A stretch of DNA of 7,799 nt from Candidatus Woesearchaeota archaeon CG10_big_fil_rev_8_21_14_0_10_36_11. GTDB taxonomy: Archaea; Nanobdellota; Nanobdellia; Woesearchaeales; GW2011-AR9. The stretch spans positions 1-7,799 of the forward strand of contig PCYB01000007.1 of the NCBI GenBank assembly GCA_002762845.1. Direction: 5' to 3'. This document shows, piece after piece, positions 1-5,478 of the stretch (the first letter of the stretch is position 1; each line of letters begins with the position of its first letter). The position numbers and the translations under genes are program-made. Below the pieces are notes generated by a model. It was given only the letters and a program-made list of their open reading frames with translations, was not told the DNA's origin and made no database searches.

Positions 1-6
1 TTAATT

Positions 7-19
7 AAGAAGAAAGAAG
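7..19 (-). terminator. Possible pyrimidine-tract terminator after pth2
   Basis: Downstream of the pth2 stop the minus strand reads CTTCTTTCTTCTT. Archaeal RNA polymerase often ends at T-rich tracts without a hairpin. The tract is interrupted by C residues, so this is weak. Confidence 0.25.
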
Positions 20-59
20 TCCTTATTTATTAACCTGCCGATAAGTTTACACTGTCTGT

Positions 60-407
60 TTATAGAAGTGAAAGTGTACCTGTAATAGCATCTACTTTTT
101 CCTCTTCATCAGGACCAATAGCAACACACGTTTTTATCCCAGGCGCAATGACTGTCCTTCCCGCATCCGTAATGAGTGACGATTTTATTCCAGAATCTTT
201 TGCTTGCTGAAAATAATGTATAAGTTCTTTTTCATCCTTTACTTTGACGACAATTTTTGCCATTCCTTCTTCACACCATGCTTTAACAAGCACAGTATCA
301 GACTTAAGGACAGCATCAACGGATGCATGTGCTGCTTGCGCCGCCGCTTTACCTTTCGGTAATTTAAGATCTTGTCGAATGAGAATTACTTGTTTGTATG
401 TTGTCAT
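60..407 (-). CDS. pth2: Peptidyl-tRNA hydrolase Pth2 (archaeal/eukaryotic type)
   Basis: Pth2 releases the peptide or N-acyl amino acid from prematurely dissociated peptidyl-tRNA, recycling tRNA in the cytosol. The protein is 115 aa, the usual archaeal Pth2 length. It shows the family hallmarks in order: a first strand followed by RQDLKLPKGKAAAQAAHAS (residues 11-29, with the conserved GK, Q24 and H27), a central KIVVKVKDEKEL strand, and the C-terminal DAGRTVIAPG...AIGP block (81-99). An in-frame ATG lies 33 nt upstream at 440, but I chose the ATG at 407. The protein then starts just before the conserved strand, and a TATA-like box at 437-430 falls exactly 23-30 nt upstream, implying a leaderless mRNA; the upstream ATG would overlap that box. 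There is no Shine-Dalgarno site. It follows the regulator gene by about 50 nt but seems to have its own promoter. Function is certain; the start is likely. Confidence 0.95.
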   Translation of the reverse strand: MTTYKQVILIRQDLKLPKGKAAAQAAHASVDAVLKSDTVLVKAWCEEGMAKIVVKVKDEKELIHYFQQAKDSGIKSSLITDAGRTVIAPGIKTCVAIGPDEEEKVDAITGTLSLL

Positions 408-429
408 ATGAAAGAGAAAAGAAGGGGTG

Positions 430-437
430 TTTAAAAA
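430..437 (-). promoter_or_regulatory. TATA box of pth2, leaderless
   Basis: On the minus strand the bases TTTTTAAA sit at -30 to -23 relative to the ATG at 407. This is the spacing expected if transcription begins at the start codon. No ribosome binding site precedes that ATG, which fits a leaderless message. Confidence 0.55.
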
Positions 438-458
438 CATAACGAAAAAAAATGATGT

Positions 459-1244
459 TTACTTCATCCATTCATGTTGAAATAGTTTATCAAAGTAATC
501 AACAAAGTATGGTGCATCTAACCACACAGCACAGTCATAACTTTTATGAACTTTCTTGTCATCTGTTAAGAAGACTAAAACTTCTTTTCCATCCACTGTA
601 CAGAACCGCGCATTTGTACTTTTAAATTGTTTTAATGTTCCAATATTCCCGTACTGTTCCGCAAGTTCTTTGGTAACGCCTGAAGGAACTGCTATCCTCA
701 CGTCAACGCCTGCTCTTGACGCTTTTTTAAGATGACTTGATAAAACTTCAAATTTCCTTTCAGCACCATCTTTTGATGTCATTAATGTTATTGATTTCTT
801 CGCTCTTTTTACCATTGATATTAAATGATCATGAACCTTATCTCGTCCACGAAACGCACCAGATCTATCAGTAGGATCAACAAGTTTAACACCTTCCGTA
901 TGTAATGTGTTTAACTCTTCTAATACATCGCTACCTTTAAGCTGTGATAATACATTATTTTTTTGTTCAGCATCTTCAACAATTTTCTTTTTTACACGTT
1001 CAACAACTTCTGAGGGTGGAACTGCAAGATATTTTATTGGTTTCCCAACTTTAACAATGATAAATCCTTTCTTTTCAAGACTTTCAAGAACGTCATATGT
1101 TCGACTTCGAGGGACATTAGAAATATCTGATAATTCTCCTGCGGTAGAAACGCCTCTACTTAAAAGCGCAACCCATAACTTGCTTTCATACGAATTTAGA
1201 CCGAAGTCTTTGAGTTTTGTTAAAAAGTCTTTTTGAACAATCAT
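459..1244 (-). CDS. TrmB-family transcriptional regulator
   Basis: A 261-aa DNA-binding regulator. The N-terminal winged helix-turn-helix (about residues 5-75) has the TrmB pattern: LGLNSYESKLW-like helix (FGLNSYESKLWVALL), GELSDISNVPRSRTYDVLESLEKKGFI as helix-turn-helix and recognition helix, then the KPIKYLAVPP wing. A charged helical linker (about 80-115), probably coiled-coil for dimerisation, leads to a C-terminal PLD-like effector domain (about 125-261: SITLMTS, RAGVDVRIAVPS, the FCTVDGKEVLVFL strand pair, ending YFDKLFQHEW). Relatives in Thermococcales and haloarchaea control sugar uptake and central metabolism, but no effector can be read from this sequence. There is no HKD motif, so it is not a phospholipase or nuclease. 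The ATG has a weak GGGGG tract 10 nt upstream and a predicted leader of about 60 nt. Its promoter shares a 37-bp repeat with that of the preceding gene, suggesting autoregulation. No sugar-transport gene is nearby. Confidence 0.88.
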   Translation of the reverse strand: MIVQKDFLTKLKDFGLNSYESKLWVALLSRGVSTAGELSDISNVPRSRTYDVLESLEKKGFIIVKVGKPIKYLAVPPSEVVERVKKKIVEDAEQKNNVLSQLKGSDVLEELNTLHTEGVKLVDPTDRSGAFRGRDKVHDHLISMVKRAKKSITLMTSKDGAERKFEVLSSHLKKASRAGVDVRIAVPSGVTKELAEQYGNIGTLKQFKSTNARFCTVDGKEVLVFLTDDKKVHKSYDCAVWLDAPYFVDYFDKLFQHEWMK

Positions 1245-1282
1245 TGTAGTTCTTCCCCCATTGATTATGTATACTTCTCACT

Positions 1283-1298
1283 CAAAAACCCCTTTTTG
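1283..1298 (-). promoter_or_regulatory. Inverted repeat in the leader of the regulator gene
   Basis: CAAAAACCCCTTTTTG is a perfect 6-bp inverted repeat with a 4-base loop. It begins about 6 nt downstream of the transcription start predicted from the TATA box at 1334-1327. It could be an operator next to the start site, or a small hairpin in the mRNA leader. Nothing shows which. Confidence 0.3.
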
Positions 1299-1326
1299 CT
1301 CATTATCTGTTTAGAATTCAATTTTC

Positions 1327-1363
1327 TTTATAAATGTTTTGCAAGTGAGTACTTTTTAGTAGT
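1327..1363 (-). promoter_or_regulatory. Promoter/operator repeat, copy 1 (upstream of the TrmB-family gene)
   Basis: The TATA box TTTATAAA (1327-1334) is followed, going upstream of the minus-strand gene, by 15 bases and then the palindrome TACT-TTTT-AGTA (1350-1361). The 37-base segment matches copy 2 (1763-1799) at 34 positions with no gap. A palindrome just upstream of BRE/TATA is where archaeal activators, or repressors that block TBP/TFB, often bind. The half-site TACT resembles that reported for haloarchaeal TrmB (TACT...GAGTA), though the spacer differs. Confidence 0.6.
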
Positions 1364-1372
1364 TATTAAAAA

Positions 1373-1738
1373 CTAAACTCGGTTTGTTTGATATGGCAAA
1401 GGTCTTAAAGTAAACACTTCAGAAACAAAACCACTCCTATCAACATAGTTTCCATCATGATTTGCATACCATTTAGATTCACGCAAGTGTTCCATTATTA
1501 ATTCCACTTCAGAGGGATCAATTTCTTGATAGCCATCTACGTCAAGACTTAGATTATAATGAATTGTCCCACCAGTTGTGTTTAGTTCACCATTTCGTGT
1601 TGCAATAGCCATTGCTCGAGGAAGTTCTCTCGTAACTTTAGCTGTAAGGTGTTCTAACGTTTTGGTGTGAGATGTATTTCTTTGATGATCTTCTGTACGT
1701 TTTAAATCATTTGGTGTTGGTATTGTTTGAAATGACAT
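1373..1738 (-). CDS. Hypothetical protein, paralog of the 117-aa neighbour
   Basis: A 121-aa protein I do not recognise; no signal peptide, membrane helix or metal-binding motif is visible. It is clearly homologous to the protein of the gene at 1812-2165. The two align without gaps from residue 1 to 62: TP at 8-9, L12, R14, E16 and H18 agree, and residues 28-62 share 16 of 35 positions, including the block NGELN..GG.I.Y (49-61). After a short gap, the C-terminal half keeps a W-containing segment and ends in PYQ. The predicted layout is an N-terminal charged helix followed by a small alpha/beta domain. The ATG at 1738 lies 24-31 nt after a TATA box, so the message is leaderless or has one to two leader bases. 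Its promoter shares the 37-bp repeat with the downstream TrmB-family gene, so the two are probably co-regulated. It could be a DNA-, RNA- or ligand-binding accessory protein; nothing decides this. Confidence 0.8.
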   Translation of the reverse strand: MSFQTIPTPNDLKRTEDHQRNTSHTKTLEHLTAKVTRELPRAMAIATRNGELNTTGGTIHYNLSLDVDGYQEIDPSEVELIMEHLRESKWYANHDGNYVDRSGFVSEVFTLRPLPYQTNRV

Positions 1739-1762
1739 ACTTCAGAAAAAAGTATTGTGGTT

Positions 1763-1799
1763 TTTATAAATGTTTTGTAGATGAGTACTTTTTAGTAGT
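1763..1799 (-). promoter_or_regulatory. Promoter/operator repeat, copy 2 (upstream of the 121-aa gene)
   Basis: It contains TTTATAAA (1763-1770), 15 bases, then TACT-TTTT-AGTA (1786-1797), the same architecture and spacing as copy 1. Differences from copy 1 are confined to three bases in the stretch between TATA box and palindrome. The TATA box places transcription start at, or within 2 nt of, the ATG at 1738. Confidence 0.6.
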
Positions 1800-1811
1800 A
1801 TATTGAGATTA

Positions 1812-2165
1812 TCAGAATTCAAGTTCAAGCTGGTATGGCGGAGGAGCTGGTTGTATATAGAATGTTTGATATACAGAACCCTCAAGAGTAACATTACGAT
1901 TATAACTTGAAACATTCCACCCCAATTTAGATAAGAAATTTCCTATTAATTCTCTTTCCTGATCTTCGTTTATGGGTGGGCGATAATTTATAAAACCTCC
2001 CTGGGAATTTAATTCACCATTGGTTATTGCAGATTTTAATGCTTTTGGCACCCATTCCCTGACTTTCTCCTCTAAACGTTCTCGCCGTTCTCGTTGAGAA
2101 ACTTCGGCTTCATGAAGCTCCAAACGTCCAAGATTACGAGGTGTAAAATCTACTGCAATTGTCAT
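1812..2165 (-). CDS. Hypothetical protein, paralog of the 121-aa neighbour
   Basis: A 117-aa protein of unknown function. The frame stays open to a TTG at 2186, but I start it at the ATG at 2165 for two reasons. With that start its residue numbering matches the paralog at 1373-1738 exactly (TP 8-9, L12, R14, E16, H18, NGEL 49-52, GG 56-57), and a TATA box lies at -30 to -23. The middle is a basic/acidic helix (VSQRERRERLEEKVREWVPKA region), followed by the NGELN..GG.I.Y motif, a tryptophan-containing segment (about 83) and a proline-rich PPPYQ tail with acidic and hydrophobic residues. No membrane segment or catalytic motif is seen. Its own promoter shares only the core (ATAAA-ATGTTT on the plus strand) with the repeats at 1327 and 1763 and lacks the TACT-N4-AGTA palindrome, so it may escape the control shared by the other two genes. 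Confidence 0.8.
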   Translation of the reverse strand: MTIAVDFTPRNLGRLELHEAEVSQRERRERLEEKVREWVPKALKSAITNGELNSQGGFINYRPPINEDQERELIGNFLSKLGWNVSSYNRNVTLEGSVYQTFYIQPAPPPYQLELEF

Positions 2166-2187
2166 AATATAAGATAACCAAAACAAC

Positions 2188-2195
2188 TATAAAAA
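2188..2195 (-). promoter_or_regulatory. TATA box of the 117-aa gene, leaderless
   Basis: Minus-strand TTTTTATA is at -30 to -23 from the ATG at 2165 and preceded by AAACA, as in the two repeat promoters. No Shine-Dalgarno site precedes the ATG, consistent with a leaderless start. Confidence 0.5.
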
Positions 2196-2220
2196 TGTTT
2201 ATATCTTTTAGAATATCTTA

Positions 2221-2505
2221 TCAATCTACAGTAAACAATCTATTATCAGTCACTTTAAACAAACCGATACGTGCACCAGCGTCTAACCAACCATGTGCAT
2301 AATTTAATGCTGCAAATGCTAACACCATATCTTCTTTTGTATCAACAAAATATCGTGCATCCGTATAATATCGTGTTGCCATATCAAAAAAATCTTCTGC
2401 CTGTTCTTGGCGGGAGGTATCAAACGCCTCTTTTGCTTTTGCAAGGGCTTCTTTTGTAATAGAGAAATAAGAATTCAACTTTTCTTGTGTGATTGTATTA
2501 TTCAT
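2221..2505 (-). CDS. DUF357 family protein
   Basis: A 94-aa, largely helical archaeal protein of the DUF357 family. Diagnostic features are the N-terminal LNSYFSITKEAL helix, the EDFFDMATRYYTDARYFVDTKEDMV segment (about residues 37-61) and the strongly conserved AALNYAHGWLDAGARIGLF block (65-83). The helical-repeat look suggests a small bundle, perhaps protein-binding; the family has no established biochemical role that I know of. It begins 23 nt after the rpoK stop, on the same strand, and is most simply the last gene of the rrp4-rrp41-rrp42-rpoK unit. A weak TATA-like TTCATAAT lies at -30 to -23, so an additional internal promoter is possible. No clear terminator follows it before the next promoter at about 2190. 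Confidence 0.88.
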   Translation of the reverse strand: MNNTITQEKLNSYFSITKEALAKAKEAFDTSRQEQAEDFFDMATRYYTDARYFVDTKEDMVLAFAALNYAHGWLDAGARIGLFKVTDNRLFTVD

Positions 2506-2528
2506 TCTTTAAAAAAATAATGTAAAAA

Positions 2529-2744
2529 TTATGAAGATCGTGCAACTGGTCGTTTTACAGTTATAGGTAAGACACCTTCATCAAATTCTAATAATGCAAT
2601 TTCAATCGGATTGAAATCAATTTTTGTTAATTCCTCTTCAGACAGTTTCAAGAGGAACGGTGCACCCATAGACAGTTGCAATGCACGACTTCCAATCATT
2701 CGTGCTTTTTCATATTTCGTGTATATCATTTTTTCAATTGTCAT
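2529..2744 (-). CDS. rpoK: DNA-directed RNA polymerase subunit Rpo6 (RpoK)
   Basis: This is the archaeal counterpart of eukaryotic Rpb6 and bacterial omega, which helps assemble and stabilise the large polymerase subunits. The 71-aa protein carries nearly the whole family signature: [21 protein letters not shown] (residues 9-29), then the [21 protein letters not shown] block (46-66), including the invariant R-A-Q helix and the LPI...RP ending. It lacks the acidic N-terminal extension of eukaryotic Rpb6, as is usual in archaea. The ATG overlaps the rrp42 stop (ATGA, 2741-2744), implying translational coupling; no Shine-Dalgarno site is close to the ATG. In many archaea rpoK sits instead near the ribosomal-protein L13/S9-rpoN cluster, so its place behind the exosome genes is notable. 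Identification is firm. Confidence 0.93.
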   Translation of the reverse strand: MTIEKMIYTKYEKARMIGSRALQLSMGAPFLLKLSEEELTKIDFNPIEIALLEFDEGVLPITVKRPVARSS

Positions 2745-3532
2745 TGTAGTTGTTTATCTAACTCCCCTCGCAAAAATGTTGCTTTTTCCTGAGCCAAATC
2801 TATCATCATTGAAATTTCGTCAATGGAAAGCGATTCAGTTCCACCTTTCTGCATAGCAGAAATTGTTCCTTTGTCATCAGTCGCTACCGTTAATCGAGCT
2901 TCATACACCTGTTCTTCTTCAACAGTCGGATCAATAACCAAGTTACCATTTATTTTATAGACAGTTACAGGTAACGGCTCCTTTGTGAGTGGAAGGGGTT
3001 GATCAGTTTTTTTCTTATAATCTATTGCACCTGTTTCTGTATCAACAACAGGAAATCGAGCAGATTTTAACGCAGCCAATGTTGCAAGACCAGCAACATC
3101 GAACAGATTTCCGGCATCGTTAATTGTAACAATATCAATTATAACAAACCATGCTTTCTCACCAGGTTCAACACATAACTTTTTCATGTCAATAGCTTTT
3201 GCTTCTCTGATACCTCTGTCTGTAACACGAGAAAGTTCGATTGCTTTAATCCCAGGAGGACCAGATTCATATTCTGCGCTTGAAAGTGGGGTAAGTTCAG
3301 CGTTTATCATAATACCTCCTTCATCAGGAGTATCGTTGTATGGTTTTTCAAGTGATAATTTTACACCTGCCATAACAACAGTTTCACCAACTTGAACACG
3401 AGCGGACCCTTCAGCAGTCCACGAAATGTTTGTTTCTACCAAAATGGGTTTTCTATATTCTGTTAATGCCCTTCCATCAATGCGCATTTGTTTACTGGCA
3501 AGGTCTTTGATAGTATTTTGGTTGACAATCAT
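2741..3532 (-). CDS. rrp42: Exosome complex RNase PH-like subunit Rrp42
   Basis: Rrp42 is the non-catalytic RNase PH-fold partner of Rrp41; three Rrp41-Rrp42 dimers form the hexameric ring of the archaeal exosome, which degrades and tails RNA 3'-to-5'. The 263-aa protein is close to the family norm. It shows R-x-D-G-R-x-x-x-x-R near the N-terminus (residues 17-27), the [17 protein letters not shown] strands (43-59), an [18 protein letters not shown] segment (about 89-111) and the [15 protein letters not shown] helix (about 141-155). The DGTES-type Rrp42 C-terminal block is present as [15 protein letters not shown]. Start: ATG at 3532 with GGAG 8 nt upstream (3544-3541); it overlaps the rrp41 stop by four bases (ATGA). 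Its own stop overlaps rpoK in the same way. The phosphorolytic aspartates of active RNase PH subunits are not expected here. Confidence 0.96.
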   Translation of the reverse strand: MIVNQNTIKDLASKQMRIDGRALTEYRKPILVETNISWTAEGSARVQVGETVVMAGVKLSLEKPYNDTPDEGGIMINAELTPLSSAEYESGPPGIKAIELSRVTDRGIREAKAIDMKKLCVEPGEKAWFVIIDIVTINDAGNLFDVAGLATLAALKSARFPVVDTETGAIDYKKKTDQPLPLTKEPLPVTVYKINGNLVIDPTVEEEQVYEARLTVATDDKGTISAMQKGGTESLSIDEISMMIDLAQEKATFLRGELDKQLQ

Positions 3533-4239
3533 TTTTTGTTCTCCACGGAAAATTTACTTTTAAGTGCTTTCATTTGTACGTCATACACTTTCTCTGTCGC
3601 AGACTTTGCTGCGTCAAGAGCTTTCACAAGATCTTCTTTAGAAATTTCTCCGTCCATTTGAAGTAATGTAATTTGTTTTGTGTTATGCGTCATTGCAACA
3701 GGAATATCAGAAACAACCGCAGGATAGGATTCCTCTCCATAACTTAAATCTGCAACAATTGTTCCATCTACTTGGCCAACAGCAACACTACTAATCATAT
3801 CTTTCATTGGAATGCCTGCATCTGCAAGAGCAATAGCAGCCGCTGATATTGCAGCACATCGTGTGCCCGCATCTGTTTGTGGTAATTGAACAAAAACGTC
3901 AACAACAGAATTAGGAAATTCTGAAAGATCAATCACTGGTAATAGTGCTTGTTCCATGACCATTGAGATTTCCTGTGCACGTCGGCTTGTTCCAGGTCGG
4001 ATTCGTTCACCAGAACCCGAAAAAGGCATCATAGCATAATGGCATCGAAGTAATCCTTTTTTTGGATCTTGTTTAAATTTAGGAAATAATTCTCGAGGGC
4101 CGTACACAGCAACATATGCTGTTGTTTTTCCCGCACGAAAATATGCAGAACCGTCCGCGTTTGGAATAACTCCTGCTTTAGCATCCATGGGACGCAGTTC
4201 GTCGTTCTTTCGTTCATCTAATCGTTTTGAGTATGTCAT
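3529..4239 (-). CDS. rrp41: Exosome complex catalytic subunit Rrp41
   Basis: Rrp41 carries the phosphorolytic active sites of the archaeal exosome ring. The 236-aa protein has the N-terminal KRLDERKNDELRP signature (residues 5-17), the AYFRAGKTTAYVAVYGPRE segment, LRCHYAMMPFS, the RNA-binding SRRAQE arginines (85-90), the phosphate-binding TDAGTR loop (122-127) and LADAGIPMKD (138-147). The frame extends upstream to 4305, but I start at the ATG at 4239: it precedes the family signature directly, has GGGTGG 8 nt upstream, and lies one base after the rrp4 stop. The odd point is the catalytic stretch. Where homologues read about ED-x4-AD-x-P, this protein has DLSYGEESYPAVVSDIP (164-180). The second aspartate aligns (D178), but the first, catalytic one appears replaced by Glu or Ser. 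Whether it is active is therefore open. The C-terminal LLQMDGEIS and ALKSKF are normal. Confidence 0.96.
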   Translation of the reverse strand: MTYSKRLDERKNDELRPMDAKAGVIPNADGSAYFRAGKTTAYVAVYGPRELFPKFKQDPKKGLLRCHYAMMPFSGSGERIRPGTSRRAQEISMVMEQALLPVIDLSEFPNSVVDVFVQLPQTDAGTRCAAISAAAIALADAGIPMKDMISSVAVGQVDGTIVADLSYGEESYPAVVSDIPVAMTHNTKQITLLQMDGEISKEDLVKALDAAKSATEKVYDVQMKALKSKFSVENKK

Positions 4240-4240
4240 T

Positions 4241-4921
4241 TTATTTACCACCCAGGAACGCGTCCATACTTTCCGTAAGGCCACTTTCATGGGACCGTTC
4301 TTCAATACGTTTTATTGCTCCTTCTGCTTTTAATTCTCCTTCGGGCGTTCCTCGTACCCACACAAGACCGTTCTGTCCGACAGTTATCTCGCATCCGGTT
4401 TTCTCACGAAGAAGATTTACCATACTTGCTTGCTTTCCGATAATACGGGGAACTTTATGAGAGTTTATTTTCATAATTCTTCCACCAGTAATTTTCTTTA
4501 AGCCAGGTTCACGCATGGCAAGGTCGATAAGTCTTTGAGACGTTACTTGTGTAATCATAACAATAACATAATCACCAATAGCAATAATCTTGCTAAGGTC
4601 TTCACCTTTTTTGATGAAACGTGTTGTTGCATCTTTGACGTTTAATAAACCAGAATATGCTGTTCCAGTATCAATACGCCACCCAGTCATTGTTATGTCA
4701 ATAACTTTACCAATGATTCGATCTCCAACCATAGGAACGTATGGACCTGAAAGTGATGTTATTTTAATAACCCTTCCAGAAACGTAGACCAATCCTAACG
4801 CTTTAGCGTAAATGTTATCATTCTCTCTGTATGTATTTTCTCCAGGAAGAAAATCCATTCCTTGTGCTAAAATCTCACCGGGAATAACAATTTCCCGTTC
4901 TTTCTTTAATAATTCACTCAT
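4241..4921 (-). CDS. rrp4: Exosome complex RNA-binding cap subunit Rrp4
   Basis: Rrp4 forms the RNA-binding cap over the Rrp41-Rrp42 ring and feeds RNA into the central pore. Counted from the ATG at 4921 the protein is 226 aa. It has the N-terminal domain with IVIPGEILAQG (11-21), an S1 domain (about 60-135: VGDRIIGKVIDITMTGWRIDTG, YSGLLNVKDAT, GDYVIVMITQV) and a KH domain (about 148-205) with KVPRIIGKQASMVNLLREKTG and the GQNGLVWVRG motif. An in-frame ATG exists at 4957, giving 238 aa with a basic extension. I prefer 4921 because homologues begin close to the VIPGE motif, a GGCGGA site sits 9 nt upstream, and the GGAGG before 4957 touches that ATG with no spacing. It is the first gene of the rrp4-rrp41-rrp42-rpoK unit. 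Confidence 0.95.
   Translation of the reverse strand: MSELLKKEREIVIPGEILAQGMDFLPGENTYRENDNIYAKALGLVYVSGRVIKITSLSGPYVPMVGDRIIGKVIDITMTGWRIDTGTAYSGLLNVKDATTRFIKKGEDLSKIIAIGDYVIVMITQVTSQRLIDLAMREPGLKKITGGRIMKINSHKVPRIIGKQASMVNLLREKTGCEITVGQNGLVWVRGTPEGELKAEGAIKRIEERSHESGLTESMDAFLGGK
4248..4253 (-). promoter_or_regulatory. Ribosome binding site deciding the rrp41 start
   Basis: GGGTGG inside the end of rrp4, 8 nt before the ATG at 4239. It complements the CACC part of the usual archaeal 16S 3' end and supports this start over the upstream in-frame codons. Confidence 0.55.
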
Positions 4922-4998
4922 TTTTCTGTATCCGCCCAATTTATGACGTGCGGACATCCTCCATGTTTTTCTCTCAGTTTAACCCTTATTTATGTGTT

Positions 4999-5007
4999 TA
5001 TTTAAAA
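4999..5007 (-). promoter_or_regulatory. Promoter of the rrp4-rrp41-rrp42-rpoK operon
   Basis: Minus-strand TTTTAAATA is a good archaeal TATA box in the 76-nt gap after the 128-aa gene. Transcription would start near 4977, giving a leader of about 20 nt to the ATG at 4957 or about 55 nt to the preferred ATG at 4921. The exosome genes here therefore need not depend on read-through from psmA-SBDS. Confidence 0.5.
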
Positions 5008-5033
5008 GCGTTACTGTTATTTTATTAGAAAAT

Positions 5034-5420
5034 CTAAGCTTGATCTTTTATAGTTGCGTATTCTACTTTTACTTTAGATTGATCAGGTAACTCAAAAAGA
5101 AACACTTGTGCATCTTCAAGTCGCGTTGGATTTTCTTGCATACCCAGAACTTGTTTGAATTCACGAATTCTTCTCGTCGCATAACCAACCGTACCTGGAC
5201 TGTTTCTTCTAAAAACATATGTATGAACGTCTAGTAAATCCAATAATGTTCCTTCAGGTCCTTCTTTTATACCTCTAACCTCAACTGTAGTCCATCCACA
5301 ACCATCAGTATTATCCTTTATTGATCTGCTTAAAAGAAGTCTCGTTTGTTGCTCTGTTAAGAGACCATAATCGTGACGTCCACCATATCTGTTTATTAAT
5401 TGTTCTATTTGATCTTCCAT
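5034..5420 (-). CDS. Hypothetical protein between SBDS and rrp4
   Basis: A 128-aa protein I do not recognise. It starts with a charged helix (EDQIEQLINRYGG), then LTEQQTRLLLSR, a strand-rich middle (GWTTVEVRGI, GTLLDLLDVHTYVFRR), a basic segment YATRRIREFKQVLG (about 80-93) and C-terminal strands VFLFELPDQSKVKVEYATI. It looks like a soluble alpha/beta protein with no signal peptide, membrane helix or cysteine-pair metal site. It has its own TATA box at -30 to -23, no Shine-Dalgarno site, and so is probably leaderless. It interrupts the usual SBDS-rrp4 succession of the archaeal exosome superoperon. Context suggests a role in RNA or ribosome handling, but this is only guilt by association; a recent insertion is equally possible. 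Confidence 0.75.
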   Translation of the reverse strand: MEDQIEQLINRYGGRHDYGLLTEQQTRLLLSRSIKDNTDGCGWTTVEVRGIKEGPEGTLLDLLDVHTYVFRRNSPGTVGYATRRIREFKQVLGMQENPTRLEDAQVFLFELPDQSKVKVEYATIKDQA

Positions 5421-5442
5421 AACAACATAATAGAATTAATAG

Positions 5443-5450
5443 TATTTAAA
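5443..5450 (-). promoter_or_regulatory. TATA box of the 128-aa gene, leaderless
   Basis: Minus-strand TTTAAATA occupies exactly -30 to -23 relative to the ATG at 5420. It lies in the 58-nt gap after the SBDS stop, and no ribosome binding site is present. Confidence 0.6.
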
Positions 5451-5478
5451 TCTTCCTGTTTTTGTCATTAGTTAGTGA

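Noticed and set aside
1..33. Plus-strand frame (ten codons, lysine-rich, ending in TAA) that might be the tail of a gene entering from the left
   Set aside because: Ten codons in AT-rich sequence occur easily by chance, and nothing identifies a protein.
459..860. C-terminal domain of the TrmB-family protein as a phospholipase D-like nuclease
   Set aside because: The fold resembles the PLD-like effector domain of TrmB proteins, but the HKD catalytic motif is absent.
907..1236. Plus-strand open frame of 109 codons
   Set aside because: It lies opposite the winged-helix part of the TrmB-family gene, has serine/phenylalanine-rich composition typical of an antisense frame, and shows no family motif.
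1786..1797. TACT-TTTT-AGTA read as a transcription terminator
   Set aside because: On the transcribed minus strand the run is A rather than T and the stem is only 4 bp. Its fixed spacing to a TATA box fits an operator better.
4240..4305. N-terminal extension of Rrp41 overlapping the end of rrp4
   Set aside because: The extra 22 residues are not part of the family, whereas the ATG at 4239 has a well-placed ribosome binding site and precedes the conserved KRLDER segment.
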